This document shows positions 23,201 to 32,176 of a stretch of 34,505 nt of DNA, in pieces. The position numbers and the translations under genes were made by a program. Each line of letters opens with the position of its first letter. Position 1 is the first letter of the stretch. Origin of the DNA: Oscillospiraceae bacterium (GTDB taxonomy: Bacteria > Bacillota > Clostridia > Oscillospirales > Oscillospiraceae); the NCBI GenBank assembly GCA_031270395.1, contig JAISXU010000046.1, positions 1 through 34,505 of the forward strand, read 5' to 3'. The notes under the pieces are model-generated. The model did not search any database. It was not told the DNA's origin and saw nothing but the letters and a program-made list of their open reading frames with translations.

Positions 23201-26200
23201 GGCAAAGAGCACTGATAAGCTGACGTGGACGTCCGAGACGCCGGCCATAGCCTCTGTGAATGCCGAGACCGGCGAGGTGACGGGTTTGGAAGCCGGCTTC
23301 GCGCGCGTAGTAGTGCGCGCCTCGAGCGGCGTCACCGCCAGCGTCCTCGTGGCCGTTGTGGGCCTTACGGATGGGATCATGGTCTATCCGGAGAGCGGAA
23401 CCGTTGGCGTGTCTGAAACGATGCAGCTTTACGCGGTGGTGTCTCCATTAGATCGCGCTAATCGAACTGTCAGGTGGTCGTCGGAGAAAGCCGCCATCGC
23501 CAAGGTGGATGGCTCGGGCGTGGTCGAGGGCGTCTCCACGGGCGACGGCAATCCGGCGTCCGCGACGGTCAAAATCACCGCGACAGCCGCGCGCGATCCG
23601 TTGCTTACAGCCGATTCCAGCATAAAGGTCGACCGCAGTAAAAAAACGCTGCTTCTGGACAAGACGGAGCTCACGCTCTATCCCGGCGGCATGGAGCAGA
23701 TACTGGCTTCCGTTTTGGGAGGCGCCGGCGCCGGCGGGGACACGATAGTCTGGAGCGTTGGCACGGGCGGCAATAACACGGTGTCGGTGGACGGCGAGGG
23801 GCGCGTTACGGGCCTCGCGCCCGGCAAGACTACGGTTATTGCCACCATTGACGTCAAGGTTCCCGAGGACAAGGAGGTCGTCGCCGTATGCGACGTGACG
23901 GTGCTTGAGGGCAAACCCACGATAACGGTAAGCCCCAATAAGCTCGATCTTATCGCCGGCGACAGCAATAACGGCAGCAAGCTCGTGACCGTGAACTTCA
24001 CTCCCGCCAACATGGCGAATAAGACGGTGAACTGGAGCGTTCCCGAGGGCGACGAGAACATCGCTTCGGTGGAGCTCGACAAGAACACCGGCAGAGTCAG
24101 AGTGACGGGCGTCGGCGAGGGCACTACGATAATACAGGGCATCCCGGAGGCCGACAAGGACTGCCGGCTCGAAATCGCCGTCACCGTAAAGGGCATCGCG
24201 ATAACGCAGTTTAAGATAACGCCCAAGCAGATCACGATAACGGAGGGCAACACGGAGCTCCTGTCAAAGCTGTTCGACATCGTAATGAAGCCGGACAACG
24301 TCACGGACAAGACGATAGAGTGGACGCCCGGCGACCCGAACACGATAGAAATCAGGAAGAGCGCGACGGGTGAGGAGACGGACGTCTACGGCGGATCGCG
24401 TCTTGTGGCGCTGAAAACGACTAAGACGTCGCATCAGGAGAGAATAAACGACGCCGACGGCAATCCGCTCCTCGACGAAAACGGCAACTGGCAATTCAAG
24501 ACGATCTGGGAGGACAACCCGGTCTCGCTCGTCGCTCAGGCCAGCAACGGGACTACGATAGACCTGCTGGTGACCGTAGACCCCAAGGACGCGTCGCAGG
24601 TAAACAATATCAAGATAGATATGGATCAGTGGATATACCCCGTCGGCGCGACACAGCTTATGACGGTTCGCTACAATATAGAGGGACGCAACAAAGACGG
24701 CTCGTGGAATCTGGGCAAGCAGCCGCCGAACATAAAGCTCGGATGGACGAGCGACAAGCCTGAGATAGCGTACGTCAACGAAAAGGATCAGCTTGTCACC
24801 GTGAGCCCCGGCGTGGCGAAGATAACGGTCACCGCGCAGGATAGCGGCAAGACGGATACTATCACTGTCATAGTCGCGTCGGAAGGGCCGGAGAGTATAG
24901 CCTTCATCGGTCTCGACGGACGCGCGGGCTACGGCCGGTTCATACAGATGTATGTCGGGCAGACGGTAACCGTACAGCCCAAGATTACTCCGACGGCCGC
25001 GCAAAACGCGCCGCTCGCGTGGACGGCGGAAAAGTGGGCGTATGAAGACGACATAACCGACGACCCCACACAGGATGGCTATGATTCTTCCGGTCATTTG
25101 GATGGCGACTACAGCGGCCTGATAGAGCTGCCGCCGCAGAGCGGTACAAACGCCGGCGTCCTCGTGGCAAAAGCGCCGGGACTGGTAAAGGTCACCGCGA
25201 GTCCCGTCAACCCGGACAGACTGGCGACCGTGAGCATCGCTAAGCTGTATGAGCTGTGCGGCGGCAATATGACCGTGTTCGCCCAATATCTGGAAAAGAA
25301 CAATATCCACCGCGAAATAGAAAACGGCGACTACGTATACTATTCTCTGAACGAGTGGAACATGGCCGGCGAGTGGTATGTCGTCATCAATGGTGCAGAC
25401 GTAACAGCCACAATTCCCAAAAAGGCCTTGGTCAAGACGGTTCCAATGCGTCTCATAGTGCCCGGCGCCATAACCGGCGGCGACAACAACTTCCTTGTGT
25501 GGATAACCGACCCGCCGCTTCAGAGCATTACGCTCAGTCCGTCTCTCGGTGAACTGGCGGCGGACAGCACGGAAAGCGTCTCGTTCACCGCGACGCTTGA
25601 GCCGGCGCCGGATGTCGTCCCGGACGCAACCCCAGTAAAATGGGAATACGATATGGCAAAGCTGGAAATGGTCGACTCGCCTGTGTACGATAGCGCGACC
25701 GGCAAGTATTCGGCGGCGTCATTCAAGCTGAAAGCCCCCGTCGCTGCGGATAACGCCGGTACGTATCCGATAGTCTTTAAGGTATCCAGCGCCGAAGACC
25801 AAAACGGCCCGCGTTCCGCCAATAAGCAGCCGCAGCTCACGCAGCCGCGCGTTGAAAAATCCGCGACGTACACGCTGACGGTGACGGAACCGGCGGCCGC
25901 CACGGCGGCGGCGCTCCCGAGAAGCGCGCTCCGCAGCGCCGCGCCGGCCGCGACTGAGGATGATGCCGTGATCGCGCGCAGCTTCACGACCGCGGCGGGC
26001 GCCCACTCAGGCGAGCTGCTCCTTGCGGCGCTGGAGGCCGGTATAACGGCGCCCGACGCGGTCTACACGTCAAATAATCCCGCCGCGGCATCGGTAGACG
26101 GCGCCGGAATAATCACCGCGATGGCGGCGGGCGAGGCGATACTGACAGCGGAGGCAAACGGACGCTCGGTATCTGTACAGGCGCGCGTCGAGGGCCAGAG

Positions 26201-26975
26201 CTCCGCCGCCGCCGCGGAAAAGAGCGTGAGACTGCGCGCCTCGGCGTCCGTCCGGACAGGCGGCGTTCTCACCCTGCTGCCGTTCGGCGCCTCCGGCAAA
26301 AGCGATCTGACCGGTCTCGCATGGCAGAGCTCCAAGCCGGAGATCGCCGTCGTGGACGCGTACGGACGCGTGACGGGCCTCAAAGCCGGAAAGGCGACGA
26401 TCACTGTCACAATCGCCGGCACAAAATTAAAGGATACGTGCGCCGTCACGGTCACGGACGCGCCCAAAAAGCCCGTGACGGGTCTGTCGCTGAGTAATAC
26501 GGCGCTGACACTGGAGGAGGGCAAGGCGGCGACGCTAAAGGCGGCGTTCACTCCGTCGGCGCCGACGCTAAAGGGCGTGACATGGATGAGCTCCGATACA
26601 TCAGTAGCCGTCGTGAACGAGAGCGGCAAGGTTACGGCGGTTTCGCCCGGAGCGGCGAATATTGCGGCAATCAGCGACGACGGGGGGTATACAGCGGTCT
26701 GCCGCGTCGCCGTGACAGCAAAGCCTGTGAGGGTGAGCGGCGTCGCGCTCAGCGGGGCGGCGCTGACGATGGGCGTCGGGGAGAGCGCGGAGTTAAAGGT
26801 TACGATAACGCCGGACGACGCCGCGAATCAGGCCGTCACGTGGAAGAGCAGCAACTCGAAGATCGTCGCCGTGTCTGACGGGCGCCTCACAGCCGTTAAA
26901 AAGGGATCCGCCACCATCACCGTCACAACGGCCGACGGCAGCAAAAAAGCCACATGCAAAGTGACGGTAAAATAA
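20268..26975 (+). CDS. SLH-anchored multi-BIG2 surface protein (adhesin-like)
   Basis: A 2235-aa exported protein. I start at ATG 20268, where GGGAGGA lies about 10 nt upstream and a signal peptide follows (residues 1-37, ending TASA). Three SLH repeats occupy about 38-205. A repetitive region at about 215-430 (NGDLILCDGV, NDCVINGRLLI, NTTVRDGIAVIN) looks like a right-handed beta-helix. A helical stretch precedes roughly a dozen BIG2-type Ig-like domains from about residue 850 to the C-terminus, many with the W-x-S-x-x-x-x-I-A-x-V and G-x-V-T-G-x-x-x-G motifs, for example WKSSNSKIVAV near the end. No sortase signal is present. It is a wall-bound scaffold or adhesin; no ligand can be named. 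Its last 22 nt overlap miaA. Confidence 0.92.
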   Translation: MERLFYRFKRHIAAALLAATMLALAVVAAPPAATASAAYSDTRWHWASAEIDRWEALGALRDFESGYFRPDAAITRAEFFAILVRAFEAEEKADISRFTDVPADAWYYDIVAMANKMRIAEGTSETTMKPEANIIRQDAATLVARAFGISNENLSYLGRYGDRDQISVYAQNYVSAMTQYGYMVGSGGLFHPRDNLSRAEAVKIVDNLFQYFYRSEAGFDQLVLNGNVMSTRPESVFSGLTINGDLILCDGVGAGNASINDCVINGRLLIRGGGENSVVLSNTTVRDGIAVINPNRNTRIVTTGSTSVAELTAYSGFTLVGTGVHSVKLADSSIPNSLVTLSGVVLDSMDAGGLTSKISMPEGKISKLSFTGDSAGSQFSLGKDASVSYLTTVAPNITLLGEGRVTDAFINAPGAVFVITPGTYTVGANLTASIAGIVVSGEYLNTGNWVSRDSDNLPVLQDADGVGGGYVDLTTTRGRSANAVTVTQRATGKIPLSSAGGRPGYNIGVFIPAPYGLWNYQGTIPLLTYQNTDGGVVVMRNTPLTYQNGTYGLALRIPVTRDSGLNRGRMEEALYINWDSQLSENLIFRSGWLELEPMTWYDESTLVSMYRYARLSGYNGVIYAGPEAILRLLNGDNALGLDTNGFGAFSAQDQEDLAASLYEIADVFTTKQAIQDRLDQILSGKGALYAVNRALTAEQMRKALEHPVFARELDIEVSAGSAYGVLSETGKGRVANTLLVNRKKDYVNNAAVKTAFDKAVSDIKALETGLLVAINSAPAAPDVQKIIETKANADLLSFVPTSEPYKSFTAPQKLGLAQRIFDARPFVTVDAIAQIIRDYLASPDASNPEDDVVSGIKLTPASIDMVVGASVHLGYGAGADVQLAITTPSGPFTNPVAHVAAAVDKADFVSYNAGVVTAKAAGTAKITLTSTTDAKMKATLTVKVSAPVPATGLRLSKTFVEVEKDARLGLGPLVTVIPAKSTDKLTWTSETPAIASVNAETGEVTGLEAGFARVVVRASSGVTASVLVAVVGLTDGIMVYPESGTVGVSETMQLYAVVSPLDRANRTVRWSSEKAAIAKVDGSGVVEGVSTGDGNPASATVKITATAARDPLLTADSSIKVDRSKKTLLLDKTELTLYPGGMEQILASVLGGAGAGGDTIVWSVGTGGNNTVSVDGEGRVTGLAPGKTTVIATIDVKVPEDKEVVAVCDVTVLEGKPTITVSPNKLDLIAGDSNNGSKLVTVNFTPANMANKTVNWSVPEGDENIASVELDKNTGRVRVTGVGEGTTIIQGIPEADKDCRLEIAVTVKGIAITQFKITPKQITITEGNTELLSKLFDIVMKPDNVTDKTIEWTPGDPNTIEIRKSATGEETDVYGGSRLVALKTTKTSHQERINDADGNPLLDENGNWQFKTIWEDNPVSLVAQASNGTTIDLLVTVDPKDASQVNNIKIDMDQWIYPVGATQLMTVRYNIEGRNKDGSWNLGKQPPNIKLGWTSDKPEIAYVNEKDQLVTVSPGVAKITVTAQDSGKTDTITVIVASEGPESIAFIGLDGRAGYGRFIQMYVGQTVTVQPKITPTAAQNAPLAWTAEKWAYEDDITDDPTQDGYDSSGHLDGDYSGLIELPPQSGTNAGVLVAKAPGLVKVTASPVNPDRLATVSIAKLYELCGGNMTVFAQYLEKNNIHREIENGDYVYYSLNEWNMAGEWYVVINGADVTATIPKKALVKTVPMRLIVPGAITGGDNNFLVWITDPPLQSITLSPSLGELAADSTESVSFTATLEPAPDVVPDATPVKWEYDMAKLEMVDSPVYDSATGKYSAASFKLKAPVAADNAGTYPIVFKVSSAEDQNGPRSANKQPQLTQPRVEKSATYTLTVTEPAAATAAALPRSALRSAAPAATEDDAVIARSFTTAAGAHSGELLLAALEAGITAPDAVYTSNNPAAASVDGAGIITAMAAGEAILTAEANGRSVSVQARVEGQSSAAAAEKSVRLRASASVRTGGVLTLLPFGASGKSDLTGLAWQSSKPEIAVVDAYGRVTGLKAGKATITVTIAGTKLKDTCAVTVTDAPKKPVTGLSLSNTALTLEEGKAATLKAAFTPSAPTLKGVTWMSSDTSVAVVNESGKVTAVSPGAANIAAISDDGGYTAVCRVAVTAKPVRVSGVALSGAALTMGVGESAELKVTITPDDAANQAVTWKSSNSKIVAVSDGRLTAVKKGSATITVTTADGSKKATCKVTVK

Positions 26976-27985
26976 AAGCCGTGGCCGTCGTCGGCCCTAC
27001 GGCGTCCGGGAAAAGCGATATCGGCGTCGAGCTGGCGCGTCGCTTAGGCGGGGAGATAATATCCGCGGATTCGAGGCAGGTTTACAGGGGGTTCGACCTG
27101 TGCAGCGGCAAGGCGACGCGCCGCGAACGCGATGAGATCGCCCACCATTTGCTCGACGTGCGCGATGTCGGCGAGCAGTTTACCGTCGCGGATTTTCAGG
27201 CTGAGACGTACAGGCTGATACCGGAGATAGCGGCTCGCGGAAATCTGCCTATAATAGTGGGCGGCACGGGATTGTATATTGATTCCGTGCTGTACGGCTA
27301 CGAGCTTTCCGGCTGCCCGCCCGACCGCGAGTTAAGAGAGCGCCTATCCCTCAAGTCAGGCGGCGAGCTGAGGGCGGAGCTGGCTTCCCTGAATATCGAG
27401 CTCCGCGCGGAGGGCCCGACCTACGATCTCAACAGACGCCGCATGATACGTCTCATAGAGCGCGCGCGCTCGGGCAAACCAATTAGTTATAACTACTCAC
27501 CCGAGTACGACATACTGCCCCTCGGCGTGACACACCCGCGCGAGATACTCGACGGTCGCATCGAAAGGCGGCTGCGCGAGCGGCTTGACGCGGGAATGGC
27601 GGACGAGGTGGCGGATTATCTGGAGGCGGGCGGCGACAGCGAGATCATGCTCGCGCTTGGCTTGGAGTTTCGCCATATCTGCATGTATCTCACGGGCCGG
27701 GCGGCGTCAAGCGCCGCGCCGGCAGGCGGCGCGGACGACGCTCCGGCTCCGCCGGCCGCGACGGTGTACGCCTCCGCGGAAGACATGGCGCGGCGGCTGT
27801 ACATTGAGATAAGGCGTTTCTCAAAACGTCAGACGACGTGGTTTAAGCGGAACAAGGGCATTGTATGGCTCGACATGTCCGGCGACTATACAGGACAGGC
27901 GTGCGAGGAGATCGGGCGCTTTTTGACTACAACTACTTCCTCCTACTGTCCGCCAGCACCATATCCTTGCTCCCCACGCGGCTGA
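26954..27985 (+). CDS. miaA: tRNA dimethylallyltransferase MiaA
   Basis: A 343-aa enzyme that prenylates A37 of tRNAs reading codons that start with U. The P-loop GPTASGKS is at 14-21, followed by DSRQVYRGFDLCSGK, HHLLDVRD, FTVADFQ and IIVGGTGLYIDSVLYGY, all in family order; the C-terminal block FSKRQTTWFKRNKGIVWLD is near 305. A Pro/Ala-rich insert precedes it. The ATG at 26954 lies inside the end of the BIG2 gene and has only a weak ribosome-binding site, so the start is uncertain by a few codons. The last 17 or so residues are encoded by antisense of a duplicated ntpD tail, and the stop codon lies in the loop of a repeat hairpin; they are unlikely to be conserved. Confidence 0.95.
   Translation: MQSDGKIKAVAVVGPTASGKSDIGVELARRLGGEIISADSRQVYRGFDLCSGKATRRERDEIAHHLLDVRDVGEQFTVADFQAETYRLIPEIAARGNLPIIVGGTGLYIDSVLYGYELSGCPPDRELRERLSLKSGGELRAELASLNIELRAEGPTYDLNRRRMIRLIERARSGKPISYNYSPEYDILPLGVTHPREILDGRIERRLRERLDAGMADEVADYLEAGGDSEIMLALGLEFRHICMYLTGRAASSAAPAGGADDAPAPPAATVYASAEDMARRLYIEIRRFSKRQTTWFKRNKGIVWLDMSGDYTGQACEEIGRFLTTTTSSYCPPAPYPCSPRG
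27933..27968 (-). pseudogene. Duplicated C-terminal tail of ntpD (12-codon remnant)
   Basis: On the minus strand these 36 bases read KDMVLADSRRK and a TAG stop. The functional ntpD ends KDMVLADSRKK and TAG at 28143-28108. The copies match at 30 of 36 positions; five of the six differences are synonymous and one swaps Arg and Lys. The remnant lies 139 bp beyond the real end of ntpD, across a structured repeat, and is antisense to the end of miaA. Confidence 0.8.
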
Positions 27986-28107
27986 TGCCGCGCGGGGGCC
28001 CCGTTTTGTACACGCGCGGTGCGAAATGAATTCGCCCCGCGCAAATGCCTGCGGCATTTTACGCGCGACTTCGCGCGGCTCGCTCCCGCTCGCGGACGTG
28101 TGCCGCT
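27969..28107 (-). repeat. Structured repeat element R3 between ntpD and miaA
   Basis: 139 bp with four hairpins: CGCGCG/CGCGCG (28062-28077), AAATGCC/GGCATTT (28043-28059), GCGCGG-GCGAA/TTCGC-CCGCGC (28014-28042) and CCCC-CGCGGC/GCCGCG-GGGG (27972-27997). On the minus strand the third hairpin has the loop TTCAT, as in R1 and R2. The element is flanked by the two copies of the ntpD tail. The miaA stop lies in the loop of the last hairpin. It may also stop convergent transcription, but no U-run is present. Confidence 0.75.
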
Positions 28108-28755
28108 CTATTTCTTTCTGCTGTCCGCCAGCACCATGTCTTTGACTTTCATCAGGCGCACCTTTGTGGAGCGGTCGTTTTCCTCCAGCTTCATCGAGAT
28201 GTAGCGGATATTCGTCTGCATCTCGGGTATCATCACATATTCCAGCGCGTTGACGCGGCGGCGCGTCTTCTCAATATCGTCGGCCAGAAGTTGCATCGTC
28301 TTCTCTACCTGCGCCAGCTCCAGCATATCGCGGAACACGCCCTCCAGCGCGGCGATGGCAACGTCCAGCTCTCCGGAGGTCTGCGCGAAGCCGTATGGAT
28401 ATATCTCCGCGCTGTCGGCGGTTTCCATATCGAACTTATACACGGGGACGTTTACGGACATTATATTGCGGAACGCCATATCGAGGCGCACCGTCTGGCG
28501 CGGGTACAGGAGCGCCTGTTCGAGCATGTCGGACGACATTATGGCGGACGCCACGGCGAGCGCGCGGTTCGCGCCCGACAGTCCCTCGTCCACGCGCGCG
28601 CGCAGGTCCCGGTTTCTCCGGACTATTTCCAAGAACTGGCGCATTAGCTCGTCGCGCTTGTCTTTAAGCAGCTTATGGCCGCGCGTGGCCGTCTTCAGGC
28701 GCCCTTTCAGGCGCGTGAGCTCCATTCTTGTCGGTGAAATCGTCTTTGTCGCCAA
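28108..28755 (-). CDS. ntpD: V-type ATP synthase subunit D
   Basis: A 215-aa central-stalk subunit that rotates inside the A3B3 head. I start at TTG 28755, since GAGGAGG lies about 7 nt upstream and the protein then opens with ISPTRMELTRLKGRLK, the family N-terminus; the first in-frame ATG upstream has no support. The remainder is a long coiled coil with the conserved GHKLLKDKRDELMRQF block and C-terminal helices ending in VKDMVLADSRKK. It is the last gene of the F-A-B-D cluster and is separated from ntpB by repeat element R2. Its last 12 codons are duplicated downstream. Confidence 0.96.
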   Translation of the reverse strand: MATKTISPTRMELTRLKGRLKTATRGHKLLKDKRDELMRQFLEIVRRNRDLRARVDEGLSGANRALAVASAIMSSDMLEQALLYPRQTVRLDMAFRNIMSVNVPVYKFDMETADSAEIYPYGFAQTSGELDVAIAALEGVFRDMLELAQVEKTMQLLADDIEKTRRRVNALEYVMIPEMQTNIRYISMKLEENDRSTKVRLMKVKDMVLADSRKK

Positions 28756-28805
28756 AAGAAAGCCTCCTCGCCCCAATTGCAAACGGAACCACTTTCGCTC
28801 TCTCG

Positions 28806-28984
28806 TTCTTTTCGCCTGTGGCGAAAAGAATTATTGCGCAGGAGTGCGTCCCGTACGACGGAGCAATAATTGTTGTATTTCGTACATATCGGGAATTCAT
28901 TTTCCGATATGTACACTCTGCGAGCGCCGAAGCGCGAGAACCGGTTTTCGTTTTCAAATGTAATGGCAGACCATTACATTTGAA
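28806..28984 (+). repeat. Structured repeat element R2 between ntpB and ntpD
   Basis: Four hairpins in a row: TTCTTTTCGCC/GGCGAAAAGAA (28806-28830), AATTATTGC/GCAATAATT (28829-28871), a 14-bp stem GTACATATCGGGAA with loop TTCAT (28882-28914), and TTCAAATGTAATGG/CCATTACATTTGAA (28953-28984). The linkers GAGTGCGTCCCGTACGACGG and ACACTCTGCGAGC match R1, while the stems after the first one differ from R1 with pairing maintained. The last hairpin covers the final codons and stop of ntpB. Confidence 0.85.
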
Positions 28985-30347
28985 GATATTTCTCGATATA
29001 TTCTGTGCGCACGCGTTTTAGCTCCGATACCGGCAGTATCTTCAAGAGCTCCCAGCCGAGCGCAAGCGTATCCTCTATCGAGCGGTTGGCCTCGTAGCTC
29101 TGCGAGACGTAGCGCGCCTCGAATTCCTCGGCGAATTTGGCGAACAGCAGATCGGTCTGCGTCAGCGCGCCCTCTCCGAGTATCGTCATAAGCTCCTTGG
29201 CGTCCTTTCCGGACGAGTACGCGGCGAAAATCTGGTTCATCGTGTCCGCGTGATCCTCACGCGTCTTGCCCTTGCCTATGCCCTTGTCTTTCAGGCGGCT
29301 AAGCGACGGCAGCACATCCACGGGCGGTTGTATGCCGCGCCTGTGCAGCTCGCGGGAGAGAATTATCTGTCCCTCGGTGATGTATCCCGTGAGGTCGGGT
29401 ATGGGGTGAGTCTTGTCGTCCTCGGGCATCGTGAGGATCGGGATCATCGTTATCGAGCCGGACTTGCCTATGCGCCGCCCCGCGCGCTCGTACATCGTGG
29501 CGAGGTCGGTGTACAGATAACCGGGATAGCCGCGGCGTCCGGGCACCTCCTTGCGCGCCGCCGAAATCTCGCGCAGCGCTTCGGCGTAGTTGGTTATGTC
29601 GGTTATTATGACGAGCACGTGCATGTCCTTCTCAAACGCCAGATACTCCGCGGCTGTCAGCGCCATGCGCGGTGTGGCTATGCGCTCGACGGCGGGGTCG
29701 TCCGCCAGATTCGAGAATATGACGGAGCGGTCGATGGCCCCCGTACGGTTGAATTCCTGCACAAAATATTCCGATTCCTCGAAGGTTATGCCCACGGCCG
29801 CAAACACGACGGCAAAATTGCTCTCTCCGCCGCCGAGCACCTTTGCCTGACGCGCTATCTGCGCCGCGAGCTGCGCGTGCGGCAGTCCGGAGCCCGAGAA
29901 TATCGGCAGCTTCTGTCCGCGCACAAGCGTATTGAGTCCGTCGATCGTGGACACTCCGGTCTGTATGAACTCGTTTGGGTAGTCGCGCGCCGCCGGGTTC
30001 ATCGGCAGACCGTTTATGTCGTTGTGCGACTCGGCCAGTATCTCCGGGCCGCCGTCAATCGGACTGCCCATGCCGTTGAACACGCGTCCGAGCATATCGC
30101 CCGAGACGGCCAGCTCCAGCGGACGCCCGAGAAACCTCACCTTTGAGGTGGCGAGGTTTATGCCCGTCGCGCTCTCAAAGAGCTGCACGACCGCCGTGTT
30201 TCCGTTGACCTCCAGCACCTTGCAGCGGCGAACCTCGCCGTTTGGCAGTTCAAGCTCCGCCAGCTCGTCATACGTGACGCCGTCCACGTTGCTGATGACC
30301 ATCAGAGGGCTGACGATCTCCTGTATTGTCCTGTATTCCCTGATCAC
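28974..30347 (-). CDS. ntpB: V-type ATP synthase subunit B
   Basis: A 457-aa non-catalytic head subunit. I start at GTG 30347, where GAGGGGAGG lies 9 nt upstream; it forms a GTGA overlap with the ntpA stop. The N-terminus [14 protein letters not shown], the degenerate nucleotide-site block [18 protein letters not shown], the [22 protein letters not shown] block and [26 protein letters not shown] (quoted here as two halves of one conserved region) are typical of V/A-type B subunits. Length is normal. The final codons LQM and stop are part of the terminal hairpin of repeat R2. Confidence 0.97.
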   Translation of the reverse strand: MIREYRTIQEIVSPLMVISNVDGVTYDELAELELPNGEVRRCKVLEVNGNTAVVQLFESATGINLATSKVRFLGRPLELAVSGDMLGRVFNGMGSPIDGGPEILAESHNDINGLPMNPAARDYPNEFIQTGVSTIDGLNTLVRGQKLPIFSGSGLPHAQLAAQIARQAKVLGGGESNFAVVFAAVGITFEESEYFVQEFNRTGAIDRSVIFSNLADDPAVERIATPRMALTAAEYLAFEKDMHVLVIITDITNYAEALREISAARKEVPGRRGYPGYLYTDLATMYERAGRRIGKSGSITMIPILTMPEDDKTHPIPDLTGYITEGQIILSRELHRRGIQPPVDVLPSLSRLKDKGIGKGKTREDHADTMNQIFAAYSSGKDAKELMTILGEGALTQTDLLFAKFAEEFEARYVSQSYEANRSIEDTLALGWELLKILPVSELKRVRTEYIEKYLQM

Positions 30348-32113
30348 TGGCTCTCGCCTCCCCTCGTTATGACCTCGATCTGATAGACGATCGCGCTCAA
30401 TATCTCGTCGTACTTCGCGTCGTATTCCTCCGGAGGAATCATCTTGGCGCGTCCTATGTGCTCGCGCGCCTCGATGCCGAACAGCGCCTGTATGTCCGTG
30501 ACGCCATTGCGGAGCGCGTCCTGGCACAAGGCGTAGTATTGCAGAATTATCTCCAAAAGCCGCCCCTGCTTTTCGTAGGACGAATAGCTGTCGAGGTCTA
30601 CGAAAGCGTTCTGCTGCAGAAAGTCCTCGCGTATCATCTTTGCCGTCTCGAGCGTCAGTCTGTCGGGCGCGGACAGGGAATCCTGTCCGACGAGCTTGAC
30701 AATCTCCTGGAGCTCCGCCTCCTCGTCGAGGATCGTCATCGCCTTGTTGCGGTTCTCAAGAAATTTGGCGCCATACTTGCCGTCGTACCACGGCTTGAGC
30801 GTATCGAGATACAGGGAATAGCTCGTCAGCCAGTTGACGGCGGGGAAGTGCCGCGCGTACGCCAGCGACGAGTCTAAGCCCCAGAACACCTTCACTATGC
30901 GCATAGTGGCCTGCGACACCGGCTCCGACGTATCGCCGCCCGGCGGCGATACCGCGCCTATGGCCGTAAGCGTGCCGCGCCGTCCGTCTCCCCCTATACA
31001 TTCGACGCAGCCCGCGCGCTCGTAGAACTGGGCGAGCCGGCTTGACAGGTACGCGGGGTAGCCCTCCTCGCCGGGCATCTCCTCAAGACGGCCCGACATC
31101 TCGCGCAGCGCCTCCGCCCAGCGCGAGGTGGAGTCTGCTATGACAGCCACGTCGTAACCCATGTCGCGGAAATACTCGGCGATAGTGATACCGGTGTAAA
31201 TGGACGCCTCGCGCGCGGCGACGGGCATGTCGGACGTATTGGCAATGAGCACCGTGCGCTTCATAAGCGGCTCGCCGTTGCGCGGATCCTTGAGTTCGGG
31301 GAATTCCATGAGTACGTCCGTCATCTCGTTTCCGCGCTCTCCGCAGCCTATATAGACGACGATATCGACGTCCGACCACTTCGCGAGCTGGTGCTGCACC
31401 ACAGTCTTTCCCGAGCCGAACGGACCGGGAACCGCCGCCGTACCGCCCTTTGCGATCGGAAACAGCGTGTCGATTATCCTCTGCCCCGAGCACAGGGGCG
31501 TAGAGGGCATAAACTTCTTGACGTAGGGGCGGTTCACGCGGACGGGCCACCGCTGCATCATCGTCAGGTCGCGCACGCCGTCGTCCGTCTTGACCCTTGC
31601 TATCACCTGATCAACGGTGAACTGTCCGGTCTCTATCGATATGACCGAACCCGACACCCCCGGAGGAACCATTATCTTATGGCGGACGGCGTTCGTCTCA
31701 TCGACCGTGCCAAGCACGCTGCCTCCCGCGACGATGGCGCCCGGTTCCACGGACGGCGTGAACTCCCACATGCGCGTCCTGTTGAGCGCGGGGATATCGA
31801 CGCCGCGCGCTATCGTGGAGCCCGTCTTCTCGCGAACCTCCTCCAGCGGACGCTGGATGCCGTCGTATATGTTTTCGAGCAAACCGGGCCCAAGCTCGAC
31901 GGACATCGGAACTCCCGTCGTCTCAACTACGGCGCCCGGGCCGAGACCGCTCGTCTCCTCATACACCTGTATCGACGCGGAATCCCCGGTCATCGTGAGT
32001 ATTTCGCCGATGAGCCGCTGTCCTCCGACGCGAACGACGTCGGATATGTTCGCGTCGGCGAGTCCGTCGGCCACGACAAGCGGTCCCGAGACCTTCAAGA
32101 TTCTACCGCTCAT
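30344..32113 (-). CDS. ntpA: V-type ATP synthase catalytic subunit A
   Basis: A 589-aa catalytic head subunit that hydrolyses or makes ATP coupled to H+ or Na+ movement. The start is the ATG of [20 protein letters not shown] lies 12 nt upstream, a slightly long spacing. The Walker A motif GPFGSGKT is at 230-237. Other family blocks are the non-homologous region around 110-190 that is specific to V/A-type A subunits, [32 protein letters not shown] (read as two short blocks) and [11 protein letters not shown]. It overlaps ntpB by 4 nt and is separated from the F gene by 245 bp occupied by repeat R1. Confidence 0.98.
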   Translation of the reverse strand: MSGRILKVSGPLVVADGLADANISDVVRVGGQRLIGEILTMTGDSASIQVYEETSGLGPGAVVETTGVPMSVELGPGLLENIYDGIQRPLEEVREKTGSTIARGVDIPALNRTRMWEFTPSVEPGAIVAGGSVLGTVDETNAVRHKIMVPPGVSGSVISIETGQFTVDQVIARVKTDDGVRDLTMMQRWPVRVNRPYVKKFMPSTPLCSGQRIIDTLFPIAKGGTAAVPGPFGSGKTVVQHQLAKWSDVDIVVYIGCGERGNEMTDVLMEFPELKDPRNGEPLMKRTVLIANTSDMPVAAREASIYTGITIAEYFRDMGYDVAVIADSTSRWAEALREMSGRLEEMPGEEGYPAYLSSRLAQFYERAGCVECIGGDGRRGTLTAIGAVSPPGGDTSEPVSQATMRIVKVFWGLDSSLAYARHFPAVNWLTSYSLYLDTLKPWYDGKYGAKFLENRNKAMTILDEEAELQEIVKLVGQDSLSAPDRLTLETAKMIREDFLQQNAFVDLDSYSSYEKQGRLLEIILQYYALCQDALRNGVTDIQALFGIEAREHIGRAKMIPPEEYDAKYDEILSAIVYQIEVITRGGESQ

Positions 32114-32176
32114 TAAATCTACCAATCCTTTCAGTAATAGAATAATCTCGTATGCACATATTTTCGCTCTCACGTC

